64,000 nucleotides of DNA from Apoderus coryli (taxonomy: Eukaryota > Arthropoda > Insecta > Coleoptera > Attelabidae). Below, piece after piece: positions 11,570 to 22,535 of this stretch; the first letter of the stretch is position 1; each line of letters begins with the position of its first letter. The notes under the pieces are model-generated. The model had not been told where the DNA came from, ran no database searches, and saw only the letters and a list, made by a program, of their open reading frames with translations. Position numbers and translations under genes: made by a program. Location: NCBI GenBank assembly GCA_911728435.2, contig OU452202.1, positions 25,647,135 to 25,711,134 of the forward strand, given 5' to 3'.

Positions 11570-11694
11570 AAAAATATACGACCTGCGTAACGAAAAAGAA
11601 TTTTAATAATTATTATTATATTAATTGTATTTCCAATAAACTAACGTAACAAACTAACTAATTACTTTATTCAAAATTTAGAAAAAAAAATATT

Positions 11695-11768
11695 ACCAGA
11701 GCTGGGATTCGAACTCAGACCTTCCGCATGCGAAACGCACGCTCTATCAATGATGCCAAGAAACCTTT
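11695..11768 (-). tRNA. tRNA-Ala(CGC)-like sequence, probable pseudogene or SINE head
   Basis: On the minus strand a B box (GAGTTCGAATCCC) and an A-box-like region (ATTGATAGAGCG) sit at tRNA spacing. Aligned to tRNA-Ala, the anticodon loop reads TTCGCAT, giving anticodon CGC with the conserved U33 and a purine at 37. The T-arm pairs (CTGAG/CCCAG, one mismatch), but the acceptor arms do not pair and the D-stem has a mismatch. A T-run follows within about 10 bases of the 3' end. A working tRNA is unlikely; a tRNA-derived SINE head or tRNA pseudogene fits better. Confidence 0.45.
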
Positions 11769-12982
11769 ATCAAATTACTTCAATCATCAATGCATTATGT
11801 AAAACATTACAAGCTAAAAGGGATGCGCCGAAGTCACCTCGAGGAAATATTTGTTAAGCTATTGAACTGAATATAAGTGTTCATAATTAATTGTATTTTT
11901 CATTTTGAATATCATTTTAAATTCTAAATTTCTTGAATTGTGATGTTCACTTAGAAAAAATGGTGAATGTGTATTAAATTGATTTCGTGGAGTTTCGACT
12001 TTTATTTACTACGTATAATACGTTCACTCCATTTAAAAATGGACTACTTCTTTGAAGAAAAAAAATGCTAAATGTCTGTATGGAGAGCTATTCGTGCCTC
12101 AGGGACACCAGTTTATTTGTAAATAGTTTTGTAAAATAAATTTTCAACTGCTTAAAGCATACCCCTCTATTAGAACCCTAAAAGTTGTTACTCATTTGTA
12201 TACATAATTTATGAAGATTATAATAACAAAGAAATGATTTCAATTATCTTTTACACTCCACCAAACACATTCTCTTTGATATCATCAAGAATTAAACAGT
12301 TCCTTGCCACTATTATATTGCGAACTGACACTACTTACTGGGGAAACAATGCAACCATCTTAAATGCTTTGTTCTCAAAATATCTCTCCCCTTATTACTG
12401 CTCGTGTATATGTCGAAAATTACCAGTAAGTTTGATGTCTAAACAACCCTCTTTCTCTATATTACCCATCATGTTGCTTAAGGGTATAATTAATAAATAC
12501 CATATGATAGATTTCCAAATTTGCTATCTGTCTACTCGTATGTACGTATACATACTTCGTTATAGGGTTGTTTAGAACTTCCCCCGTTTGAGTTTCTAAT
12601 TTGTTCTGCTAAGTGAATTCTAATTAGGGATATTAAACTTGAACGCTAAATTTTTAAATATGCAGAAAAATGTATTCTGATACATTCGACTGCTGCAAAA
12701 GGCAATTTGTGGAAAATTTCTAGCCTCCAATATTTTATTTCCAATCCAAGTTAGGAAACTAAGCCGCCACTGGTAAACAAACTGATTCTTTTTCTTCATT
12801 TGATTGTTGATATTTGGCCTTACCATTCGACATAGTTGGGAATCAGGAAATGCTTAAAAGTTGTACAGGGTCATCCAAATCCGATGAACAAACCAAGAGT
12901 TCCATCTGGAGAATGTGGAGGATGCTTTACTCAATAACTTAAGAAATGCATTATATTTTATCAAGTAATCCATTACGACGAA
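11769..12982. other. no recognisable gene
   Basis: AT-rich. The 113-codon open frame at 12234-12575 has no domain I recognise and an amino-acid mix expected of AT-rich noise. A transposon-end-like TACAGGGTCATCC lies at about 12866. Confidence 0.4.
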
Positions 12983-13986
12983 TAGACGAGGGTCCATAAT
13001 TTTTGAGACCAAAAAAAATAATAGTAGGGGGTGAGTTTTTAAGGGTAAAAAACGTTTAATCTCGATTTCCGGTAAAACTGCAAGTCCTATGAAAAAAAGT
13101 TAAAAGGCAAAGTTGTAGGTAATAAAAAGATCTACAACTTTTGTATCAACACTTTTTCCACATGGCCTCAAAATTTATGTGAAAAATTCGAATAACCGAG
13201 TTTTTTGTTTTTTATTTTTATCTTTTGCAAAAACATTTATTTTTTCACGAAATTTGGTGAAAACTTACCTTTGTATGTCCCAAACATACAGTAATTTTTT
13301 TGATTTAAAATATTAATTTTTTCATTTTATTTTGACTTAATATCAAAAAAGCACCCTAATTTTCCATCGAAAAGTAATTAAAGTGTAAAATTTTCGGATT
13401 CGAGTTTTTTTTTCATTATTTTTTTTATACCATCAGAAAGTAGAGATTTCAACGAACAAAAAACACACCAACTTTTTTAAAAAAGCAGATATTTTGACGT
13501 GAGAATTTTCGATTGAAAATTACGGTGCTTTTTCGATATTAAGTCAAAATGAGGTGAAAAAATGAATATTTTAAATCAAAAAAATTACTGTATATTTGGC
13601 ACATACAAAGATAAGTTTTCAGCAAATTTCGTAAAAAAATAAATTTTTTTGCAAAAGATAAAAATAAAAAACCAAAAACTCGGTTATTCGAATTTTTCAC
13701 ATAAATTTTGAGGTTATGTGAAAAAAGTGTCGATACAAAAGTTGTAGATCTTTCTATTACCTACAACTTTGCCACTTAACTTTTTTTCATAGGACTTGCA
13801 GTTTTACGGGAAATCGATATTAACCGTTTTTTACCCTTAAAAACTCACCCCCTCCCCCTTCCCGACCTCTGGTCGCCCGTAATTTATTTTTTCTTACATT
13901 TTTGTTATATTCTCGACCTTTTCCAATTATCCTACTATAATTTTTTTTCACTTTTTACCATTTTAAAAATTATCGACCCTGGTCTA
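12983..13986. mobile_element. 1 kb foldback element
   Basis: Arms of about 470 and 500 bases are nearly exact reverse complements (left about 12983-13455; right about 13485-13986). Corresponding blocks include AGGGTC at each tip, GGGGTGAGTTTTTAAGGGTA, GGACTTGCAGTTTTA, AAAGTTGTAGATCTTT, AACCGAGTTTTT and GCACCNTAATTTTC. The tips extend as TAGACNAGGGTC on both sides. The right arm has an insertion of about 60 bases near 13866-13925, including a GC-rich CCTTCCCGACCTCTGGTCGCC. There is no coding capacity; it is a large MITE that could fold into one long hairpin. Confidence 0.8.
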
Positions 13987-14836
13987 GAGGAGCGGGATGT
14001 ATTTGTAAATTGAATCGTGTTTGTTATATTTACGGTTACGGTTTTTTGGTTCAAGAAGTAGAGTTCAAATACTATTTCAATGAAATATTACGAAAGTTTT
14101 TACAACTTAACTTCTCGTTAATAAATTTTAATCAAACTCAGCACCCTTGGTATATATAAAAGAACTCCCATCGGCAGTGATGCAAATAGAGATTTCGAGA
14201 GGGTGTATAATAACCAGAGATACATTTTATGGCTGAAGGGCACGTTATTTCAGGCAACAAAAGCAATAAAATTATAGGTTAATGTGGAAAGAGCTGCGTT
14301 GGTCGGATATACCAAAAATAACCCATTACCAAAATAAATTGAACTATAAAGTTTCAACGGTAATTTTAATTCGTGTTTATACGAAGAAAACATAATAAAC
14401 CTTATAGTGACTGTAAAAAGAGATGTGAATCTACCAAATCCTAAATCTTTATCCTTTACGTGCAATGTTCACCCCATCTTTGCTTCAATTCAAACTATAT
14501 TTATGGATTAACACCCCTGTCCGATTTGGAAAAATTAATGTATCTGACATTTTACGTTAGAAGTTTGTTATTTGAATTTCAATAACTTTACAGTAAGAAT
14601 AATGTTGGTGAGGAAGAAATGAAAAATCGTCCTTATATATTGAAAACATCAGTGAAAGAAAACTTTTCAGAATAAAACGTGACAGCTCTGCTTAGCTCTT
14701 GGTGTATCTGGTATAAAAAATAAGTTTTCAAACTGTTTTTTGTATATCTCCCTCTTTCTATTGTCGGTGTCAGTTTGATGAGTATATTTTTCAAAGATAA
14801 TCCCATTATTGTGCGAAGTCGTAGTCGGCTTATATA
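13987..14836. other. no recognisable gene; mariner target site
   Basis: AT-rich sequence with no coding signal that I can support. Its right edge is the TA at 14835-14836 used as the target of the mariner-like element. Confidence 0.4.
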
Positions 14837-15176
14837 CAGGGTGGTCCAACGAAAAGTTTGCACCTAGCTTTTCTCTTTTTTTTGTAGTCGAATGCGAAAA
14901 TGCTCGGACACGTCGATTTTGCTTTTGAGGGGGACACATTTTAAACATATTTTTCGATCTGCGCCTTTAACCCCCTAGCGGGGGTGAGTAACAACCCTAA
15001 AATTTTAAATGGAAAGAGGGGTCTAATGACATATCATTTGAAAGGACACAAAATTGTCTTTCTAATGATACCCTATTTGTCGAATTTTACTAAAACAGTT
15101 AATACGAAAACGACTTTAAAGACATTAAGCCGATAATTTTGGTATTAATGAGAAATACAAATAAGTTTTAATTATT
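14837..15176 (+). repeat. left 340-bp terminal inverted repeat
   Basis: Identical, as far as I can read, to the reverse complement of 16584-16923; the two diverge after TTTTAATTATT. It contains a GC-rich patch CCCCCTAGCGGGGG that is itself palindromic, about 135 bases from the tip. Confidence 0.92.
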
Positions 15177-15280
15177 GCGAGTGAAAACACCTGCAATCGT
15201 TAGTACATTCCAATGTTTGTTAGTTTTAACATTGCTTTGTAAAAAAAGTAAACAAGCTGTTAAATTGATTTATTAAAACG

Positions 15281-16393
15281 TTACATTAACAAATGTTGAA
15301 AATGTGACCCATTTGATTCCATACAATAATACAGATTTTGTTCAAATCTATTTCTAACATTTTGTAGCATATCAGGTGTTATGTTTCTGCACTCTTCTGT
15401 AATGCGTTGGCGAAGATCTTCTATGGACTCGGGCTTCGTGGCAAAACATTTATTTTTTAAGTGCCCCCAAAGAAAAAAGTCTAAAGGCGATAAATCCGGT
15501 GACCTGGCAGGCCATTCAATTGGGCCCCTCCTTCCAATCCACCGTCCAGGGAACCGGTCATCTAAGAACTGTCTTACAGGAGCCACATAGTGCGGAGGTG
15601 CTCCATCTTGCTGGAAATAAAGCCGATCAGCAGTATGATTTTGGTCATCTTCTATTATTTGTGTTATTAAAGGATCAATTGTGTCTTCAAGCATGTTTAG
15701 GTACACTTCACCAGTTAAATTTCCAGGAATAAAAAGTGGTCCTATAATATGATTTCCTAATATGCCACACCAGACGTTTATTTTTTGAGGATACTGGGTA
15801 TGAACCTCACGGAATAAATGTGGGTTACTGTCATCCCAGTAACGGCAATTGTGCCTATTTACAGCTCCATTCAAATAAAATGTGCATTCGTCGGAAAAAC
15901 AAATGTTAAATAATAATTGCGGATCTTCAATTAAACGCTGGCTCATTGCTTCACAAAATTGCAGCCTTCTATCAGGATCATCCTCATTTAGTTCCTGTAC
16001 TAATTTGATTTTGTACGGATGAAATTTGTACGCTTTTAAAATTCGTATTATGGACGAACGGGAGACACCTGAGGCTTCAGCTAGTTGACGGGTACTTTGA
16101 CTATGATCCATTTCAACATGCCCTAAAACAGCGACTTCCACAGCTTCATTTCTGATCGGTTTCTGCGGCTGGTGTTTTACATTACAGACAGATCCGGTAT
16201 CTACAAACTTTTTAACTAACTTGCCAACGTACACATCATTCACATTTTTATCGGGATGTCTCTCATTAAATAAGCGAGCCGTAAGTCTAGCACTACTATT
16301 ATTTTGAAAATAAAGTTTAACAATTTCAACTCGTTCTAGAATGGAATAAATCATTTTGTACGGTAAAAGTAAAATAACTTGAGAAGCAACCAA
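15281..16393 (-). CDS. DDD-type Tc1/mariner transposase (DD41D spacing), intact
   Basis: A 370-residue transposase that would cut out and reinsert the surrounding element at TA sites. Residues about 17-65 and 85-125 look like the two helix-turn-helix DNA-binding domains (ERVEIVKLYFQNNSSARLTA; STRQLAEASGVSRSSIIRIL). The catalytic domain follows: Asp168 in FSDECTF, Asp263 in YFQQDGAPPHY, and Asp305 in SPDLSPLDFFLWG. There are 41 residues between the last two acidic residues, so by spacing this is DD41D rather than DD34D mariner or DD34E Tc1. Length fits the family. The first Met is at 16393, but a Met at residue 14 (16354) starts closer to the conserved YSxxERVEIV block and may be the real start. 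No stops or frameshifts; nothing suggests inactivity. Confidence 0.92.
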   Translation of the reverse strand: MVASQVILLLPYKMIYSILERVEIVKLYFQNNSSARLTARLFNERHPDKNVNDVYVGKLVKKFVDTGSVCNVKHQPQKPIRNEAVEVAVLGHVEMDHSQSTRQLAEASGVSRSSIIRILKAYKFHPYKIKLVQELNEDDPDRRLQFCEAMSQRLIEDPQLLFNICFSDECTFYLNGAVNRHNCRYWDDSNPHLFREVHTQYPQKINVWCGILGNHIIGPLFIPGNLTGEVYLNMLEDTIDPLITQIIEDDQNHTADRLYFQQDGAPPHYVAPVRQFLDDRFPGRWIGRRGPIEWPARSPDLSPLDFFLWGHLKNKCFATKPESIEDLRQRITEECRNITPDMLQNVRNRFEQNLYYCMESNGSHFQHLLM

Positions 16394-16583
16394 ACTGAAT
16401 CAATGAAAAGACTAAAATAAACGGTGTAAATTCTTTTCCTACACGTATCTGCAGTTTTTATTTCAACAAAAAACGCAAACGATTAGTGAGGAATTTAGTT
16501 CTGATAAATAAGATAGTGTTTTTGAAATCCCGTTTTTCTTCAAAGTAAATAATTTAGAAATGATTGTAGTTGTTTTCAGTCGT

Positions 16584-16923
16584 AATAATTAAAACTTATT
16601 TGTATTTCTCATTAATACCAAAATTATCGGCTTAATGTCTTTAAAGTCGTTTTCGTATTAACTGTTTTAGTAAAATTCGACAAATAGGGTATCATTAGAA
16701 AGACAATTTTGTGTCCTTTCAAATGATATGTCATTAGACCCCTCTTTCCATTTAAAATTTTAGGGTTGTTACTCACCCCCGCTAGGGGGTTAAAGGCGCA
16801 GATCGAAAAATATGTTTAAAATGTGTCCCCCTCAAAAGCAAAATCGACGTGTCCGAGCATTTTCGCATTCGACTACAAAAAAAAGAGAAAAGCTAGGTGC
16901 AAACTTTTCGTTGGACCACCCTG
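16584..16923 (-). repeat. right 340-bp terminal inverted repeat
   Basis: Reverse complement of 14837-15176. It lies upstream of the transposase start by about 190 bases, so the promoter is probably in or just inside this repeat. Confidence 0.92.
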
Positions 16924-16925
16924 TA

Positions 16926-18390
16926 TGTACATTGCTTTTGTTATTGAAAACTACTCTTATAATCAATGATCGTGAACAGCAGAGGGTTTTTATAATAAAA
17001 TGCGAAATACTGTACACATTTTTCCAACAAATACAAAAGAAATCCAGGAAAATTATTACTAGGCTTATCATTCTATCATAAAATTGAAACAGGGATTGTT
17101 TCTCGTTCCGCTTTAGTTATTCTCCAAAAGCCGCATGATTGACAACTTTATTTTGCGTATACAAAATCCCCCTTTTCTCCCAAAAGACCTAAAATGCATT
17201 CGTGTGAGGTAAAAAAATTGAAAATATTGTTATGTAGCTAAAAGTGCGTGGGTAGGATGTTTTCCATGTATTCCGGGAATTCGTTCATATATCCCTCGGG
17301 AAATGCGCTCAACTCGAATTTACTAGTTAGGCTTTTTTTATCTTTTCTTTTTCGCTGTCTTCAATATTCGTTGAGTAATGGGAATTTGTATCAAAAGACT
17401 TTGTAGATATTAGGGGTTGCTATGTATAAGAGCAAATGAAATTATGGCTTTATCATGTTCCAGTAAAAATGTAATTAGTGAGGAAGGGAAGCTTTTCGCA
17501 ATTGGGCATTGTTTAAGTTTAGCTTTCAAGCGTCTTGTGTATGAAGTTTGTATTTTAGGTTTTTTTGTGTAAACGAGAGTTTTATACCTTTCGTGATGTT
17601 GCAAAATCTGGGAAGAACACACTTTATTGTTTATAGATTTTTATGAAGAAAATAAAAAAAGTATTTCTAAACAGACAGAGGAATATATTCATTGTTGGCA
17701 TATATTGCAGACATTGGTTGTAATACTTTATTATAAAAAACCTATTTGTACGCATAATTAAGGCACGTTTTTAAGTTTGATGATAAGAGTGCTTCGCCTT
17801 TGTGGAAAAGACTCCTTTGATTTACGTTCGTTGAGTAAAATAAATCCACAATAGCTTTCCAAAACATCAAACTGGTCAAAATTCTCAAATAAATCTTTCG
17901 AACCCCTTGTTCACAACATATAAGTGTACCATACGTAGGTATAAAATAAATAACATTTTAACTTTCACAACCGCACATACCAATATATCAACAGAACTGT
18001 AATTTTCTTTTATCTTGGACCCTAAACACAACCATTAGAACGAAAAATACATTCTACCCCAAATGCTCATTTTATTATTATTACCTGGAGGCCGTTATTG
18101 TCACTGGCACACAGTCATAAATACAATGGACATTTTGCATAAAAGTCCAATAACATGTTCACCCTTTTCCTCAAACATTGTTTCTACAGCAGCAACCATA
18201 AAGAGGGAAACACAATGACATTTGACTCTATTTATACACGGAGTTATGAAACCAGTGAATTCTCGAATGAGTTTTGTTAAAATTTAGACGATGAGTTTGT
18301 TGTAAAATTCAATTTTATTGTAATATCGACACTGAACTAAAATAAATGAGATTTTTAAATAATTTAAACTGCACTTATCGATTCTGATAA
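16926..18390. other. no recognisable gene
   Basis: AT-rich. The 70-codon minus-strand open frame at 17622-17410 shows no domain I recognise. I see no transposon ends here. Confidence 0.4.
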
Positions 18391-19060
18391 ATATTATATG
18401 TGGGTACTTTGTACTGTTTTTGACATATGTGTGAGATTTTATGTTATTCGCTTCATTATTTATTTACTAGTCAACGCTGATAGACGATTTCAGCACACTG
18501 CATGTTTTGATCACACTTTACTGCTTGACGGGCATCCACCATATTTGTTCGAAAAGATTAGCTTTAGGTCTGACGTCCACAATCTTAATCTGAGGTTTAA
18601 GGGTTTATTATCTCCTCCTCCTCATCACACTTTGTTATTCGAGCGATCCTTTTCCTATGATTCCTCACAATTTCAAGACTCATAAAATATCAACGTTTCG
18701 TGTACTTCTTAGAAGCGAACTGTTAAATTTGGTTTAAGCATAATTTTTATATTGTGTGGTGGTTATGATTTCGAATTTAATTATATTTTGTTTTTGTTGT
18801 TTTTCTTCTTTGTTTTTGCATTAATTTTTGTTCAAATTAATTTTGTTAATCGTAAGTTATCGGGAACTTTTAAAGATGTAGTATAAATTATTAATTTTTC
18901 CGTACGGGTTAGAATATCAAAATCAGTTTTACTGCCTTCTAACCCTTTTTGCAGTTATTTTTGGCTTGTTGTAATTATGATTGCGTTTGTTATTATGTTT
19001 ACACGTTATTCATTGTAATTTTTCTTGATATATAAATAAACTGTTTATTATTACTATAAC
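18391..19060 (+). mobile_element. decayed non-LTR retrotransposon 3' end
   Basis: An open frame at about 18450-18685 reads like the extreme C-terminus of a non-LTR ORF2: LLDGHPPYLFEKISFRS, then a Pro-rich PPPHH segment and LLFERSFSYDSSQF, resembling the pattern LLNGxxxxPELLxxIxFRVP...R...SPIxR. It is followed by a long T-rich 3' region ending in AATAAACTGTTTATTATTACT at about 19035-19060, a polyadenylation-like signal plus microsatellite as in Jockey-type tails. Catalytic domains are absent. Confidence 0.5.
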
Positions 19061-20087
19061 TGAAATAGTTATTGCGTTGACTATAAAAATCCTAACAATA
19101 TCTTTCAGTTATAATTCGCTACGATAATTCTTTCCGTGAACGATCGCTTCAGTATTTTTCCATAAGTTACGAATTGCAAGCACTTTATTATGAATGTGAT
19201 ATAGGACAATGAATTTAATTTTATTAAGCACCTTTTCAGTAGTTTAACAAGATTGAAATGTACGTCTTTGGTCAGTAATTTAAACAGCTCTGATTATTAG
19301 TTATTTTCTGGACATATAACTTTAAATTGATATCTAAATCTTCACTGACCTTCACTGTTTCTTCATTTAAGACCATTCGCTGCTGTAATTATTGCTTTCC
19401 AGACACAATCTATGTTCATATACATACCTATACTATAACGTTATAGTAAGTTGTGCTTATATTACGGCATACCTCTATCCGACCCTGTATCTAACACCTA
19501 GTGTACAATAAAATTAACATAAGGGATACTGATACACACATACAAAGGAACTCGGTGAAAAGGATTTATTAATCTGAGTATATAGGCAGCAGGCTGTTAT
19601 TGGGAAATCTTATTGGAAAAACTTGCAGACTAATGCTGTAGATTGAACGTGCGAACGATTTTTCGAGGGTTAAAAATGCGGGTGAGTTTTTTTTTAATTT
19701 AATTTCCACATACAACTGAAGTAATCACGAATGGTTTGTTAAGGAAGGAAATGTCAATTTATTGAAGGGGCTTGGTAAAACTCCTATTTAGCCGTTTGAA
19801 ATATAAGAAGTTGGGGTTTTGTGAACGTATTAGAAATTCAGGAATTTTATTAGTTTTCGACTGCCGCTCGCTAACGAGTATGCATTACTCCAATTCAGGG
19901 ATTTCTGTTGTGAACCCTAAGATGGCTAAACAGACCGATTCTCGAGCCACACATTTTGTCACAAAACTGACACACCCAATCAGCACCATTTACCGGCTGT
20001 TGTGTGCGTGTGATGAGTTTTCTATCCTTTCGATGCTCTCTCGCCTTCAGACGGCCAAAACATGTGCTTGCTCATCTTATCTTCTTC
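19061..20087. other. no recognisable gene
   Basis: AT-rich. An 18-bp perfect palindrome, TACTATAACGTTATAGTA, sits at 19431-19448. The plus-strand open frame at 19772-20443 is partly the shadow of the RTE relic to its right. Confidence 0.4.
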
Positions 20088-20879
20088 TTCTTCAAGTGCC
20101 TTGTCCTCTTCGAACGTTGGCAATCCTCAACATTATCTTCACTTTGTCCACTGCTTTCATGAAGAGACTCGCCGTGGTCTCACCATACCATTGTCTCAAA
20201 TTTCTTAGCCATGATATTCTTCGGCGTCCAGAGCCTCTCTTGCCTTCACTTTTACCTTCTATGATCAGCTTGAGAAGTTCGTACTGGTCATTTCTAAGTA
20301 TGTGTTCGGAGTATACTAACTTTCGCTTTTTAAGTGTAAACATGACCTCGAGATCTTTCGACATTCTTCTAAGCACGTCTTCATTGCGCACTCTGTCCGT
20401 CCAGGATCTAAGCCAGTCGGAAGGAATGATGCTAAATCTGTAGACCATATTAAATAGTTTCACGATTTTAATTACTTCCGAATACACACCATCCGGGTCC
20501 GCTTTTCTGTTTTTTGAGAAAGAGATTGCATGTTGAACTTCTTCCTTAGTTATATCCATTCTTTCTCGTGTGTACTGTTCCGGAGTGTTCGACCTCTCAT
20601 CTAGAAAAAGACCTTCGATATAGTTACACCATTGTTTCACTTTTTCGTTGACATCAAGAATGATCTTATCTTGGCTATCCAACAGAATACCAGTTTGTCG
20701 AGGTTTATACACCTACACCGGCAGCTACCTTGATTTCCTTGTGCATATTAAAACTCATATTTGGCCTCAAGATCCTCGATTTCACTACACTGATGCTGAT
20801 GCTGAATCTCATCATCGATATTTGCGTTCGCCGTGAGAATACTGCCAATGTAAGTGAAACTCTCGTTGTTCTGGAGTCT
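20088..20879 (-). mobile_element. rearranged, internally deleted RTE retrotransposon
   Basis: The minus-strand frame 20712-20092 begins in the region before the RTE palm (LLDSQDKIILDVNEKVKQWC, then YIEGLFLDERS and the RKADPDG block), reaches IPSDWLRS, and then jumps directly to the C-terminal DRVRNEDVLRRM, RKLVYSEHILR and GRRRISWLRNLRQW. The whole catalytic palm is deleted in frame. Its 3' tail is GAAGAAGAAGA at about 20088. Upstream on the same strand, 20879-20785 encodes ESFTYIGSILTANANIDDEI, a thumb segment that normally follows the palm, so the order is also scrambled. That segment continues across the ACGT-rich transposon into about 21953-21985 (VNGD-like), showing that the transposon inserted into RTE sequence. 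Confidence 0.75.
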
Positions 20880-21952
20880 CCCAGTAAACACACATACGTT
20901 TTTTAAACGTAAAATTAACGTGTCATTGGTTGATTAAACGTGTACGTTAATTGGTACAAAATAATACCATTTTAATTCAACGTTTTTAATACGAACATTT
21001 CTGGCCAAAATCTAACTTAAGACAACTTGTAGGTTAATATGACGTTATTTTGAATATTAAATTTATTATATTAAAATACGTTTTTTAACATACTGTCTAA
21101 CCATATTCAGCTATTCACAGGTTTTTTTAACGTTTTAATAGTATATTAATAAATCGAATAAAATTAACGTTCTTTATACGTTAAAACCAACGCATAATAA
21201 ATTAATCTTAAGTAATATAAATAAAAAACGTTTTATTGTCGTATTAATATAACCGTCATTATCTTTATGTTAAAATAACCTACCAAGCGGATCGCATGTT
21301 TGACGTTTATCAATACGGGTTTTTAACGTTTCTCGAAACAAATAAAACGTGTAGGAACAAACCTCTACTAGTGTACTGAAGTTTCCAAATTCGACAGCGT
21401 AAGTGACTGTCACTGTCAGAACCAATACGATGGTGTCCCACCTTTTAAATAACGCCGATTTATTTACAATGAGAATATCGTGTTAGAAAAAGCCTACCTG
21501 CATTGGACATTTTTAATAGTGTAAAAAACGTATTTTTAAAACGTTATTTTTACTAATAAAAATGTGGTTTGTTGATTTTTTAAACGATTTATTCAAGCTT
21601 TTACATGCTAAACAAACTTTAAAAAATTCCTTACAATATTCGTCAATATTACGTTAATAAATGTATTGTATTAAAGATACAAGTACACGTTTATTCAATG
21701 TTCGTTAGAAACGTTGTTTAAAAATAAATATATAACAATAAACTTCGTGTATGTATCGTTTATTTTCCACGTGTATTCGACGTATTCTGTAAACGTTTTA
21801 AAAATATTATTATCGTGTGTTTTGAACACCACACAAAGCTGTTATTTATTTACCAATATAAAACGTTTTTCTTTACACGTTGTACGTAACGATTCTAATA
21901 AAACGTTATTAGTAAATTTAAACGTTTTTTTTACGTACGTGTGGTTATTGGG
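20880..21952. mobile_element. ACGT-rich inverted-repeat DNA transposon, complete copy
   Basis: The element starts CCCAGTAAACACACATACGT and ends with a terminus that reads CCCAATAACCACACGTACGT on the opposite strand, followed in both cases by an (A/T)6-8 run and AAACGT. It is 1,073 bp, has no plausible coding sequence, and is packed with AACGT, ACGTT and CGTTTT words. GTCT occurs on both flanks (20876-20879 and 21955-21958), possibly the target duplication, though offset by 2 bases on the right. It interrupts an RTE thumb domain. A second member ends at 331. The superfamily is not clear from the sequence. Confidence 0.8.
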
Positions 21953-22535
21953 CTGTCTCCGTTAACTCGAATATGTTGTGCGACACAGCCAAAGTGTTTG
22001 GTGTAGGCTGGTAGAGAATTTTATAGGGTTTTAAGTTTACCAATTTTTCCTTTTTAAGTCATGTAGGTAATCTATACTATTACAATATTCCACAAAAATT
22101 GAAACGAGAAACAAATTATAGCAATTTTCATTAAGCAAGCGACCCAGAGCGCAAATTTCAAAACAGGTTGAAATACAAGCAGCCAAGTCGTAGATACAGG
22201 TACATAATATATAATCAAATATAATATATTGTTGTTAGTGTGCGTATTATGTAATATCCAATCCAATATTATGATCGTCAGTGAAATAAAATGGAAACAC
22301 ACCTTTAACACGGAATATAATGTTCAGATAATGGTGATTTATTTCCTACAGATAGATACCTACCTTAAGTAATTTACTAGTTAGTAATGTAGCCGCAAAG
22401 AAGCACATTTTCTTATTGAGAAACTTTAGAAAAAAGCAACAGTTATATTGTTTATTACTCTGTCTTAAAGGTTAGTTTAATTAAAAAATAATAATTTTCG
22501 AATAATATCAATGTTAAGGCAAAGAACTTGATATA
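21953..22535. other. no recognisable gene beyond the RTE fragment edge
   Basis: The first 30-40 bases continue the RTE thumb on the minus strand. The rest is AT-rich without a recognisable feature; the minus-strand open frame 22311-22072 has no domain. Confidence 0.4.

Larger units (their letters stand above)
14837..16923 (-). mobile_element. complete Tc1/mariner-superfamily transposon, apparently intact
   Basis: The element starts CAGGGTGGTCCAACG at 14837 and ends with the complement CGTTGGACCACCCTG at 16923, flanked on both sides by TA (14835-14836 and 16924-16925), the mariner target duplication. The terminal repeats (14837-15176 and 16584-16923) appear identical over 340 bases, far longer than in classic mariners. 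The 2,087-bp element carries one uninterrupted transposase gene on the minus strand. Identical repeats and an unbroken gene imply recent transposition, in contrast to every other DNA transposon in the window. Confidence 0.93.

Noticed and set aside
11695..11768. Functional tRNA-Ala(CGC) gene
   Set aside because: Acceptor arms do not pair and the D-stem is mismatched; kept only as a tRNA-like sequence.
12234..12575. 113-codon plus-strand open frame
   Set aside because: No recognisable domain, composition fits AT-rich noise, and no splice or homology evidence.
14633..14948. Open frames in the mariner's left end that recur at 16812-17081
   Set aside because: They are the same terminal inverted repeat read twice, not a duplicated gene.
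19772..20443. 223-codon plus-strand open frame
   Set aside because: Over most of its length it is the antisense of the RTE relic on the minus strand.
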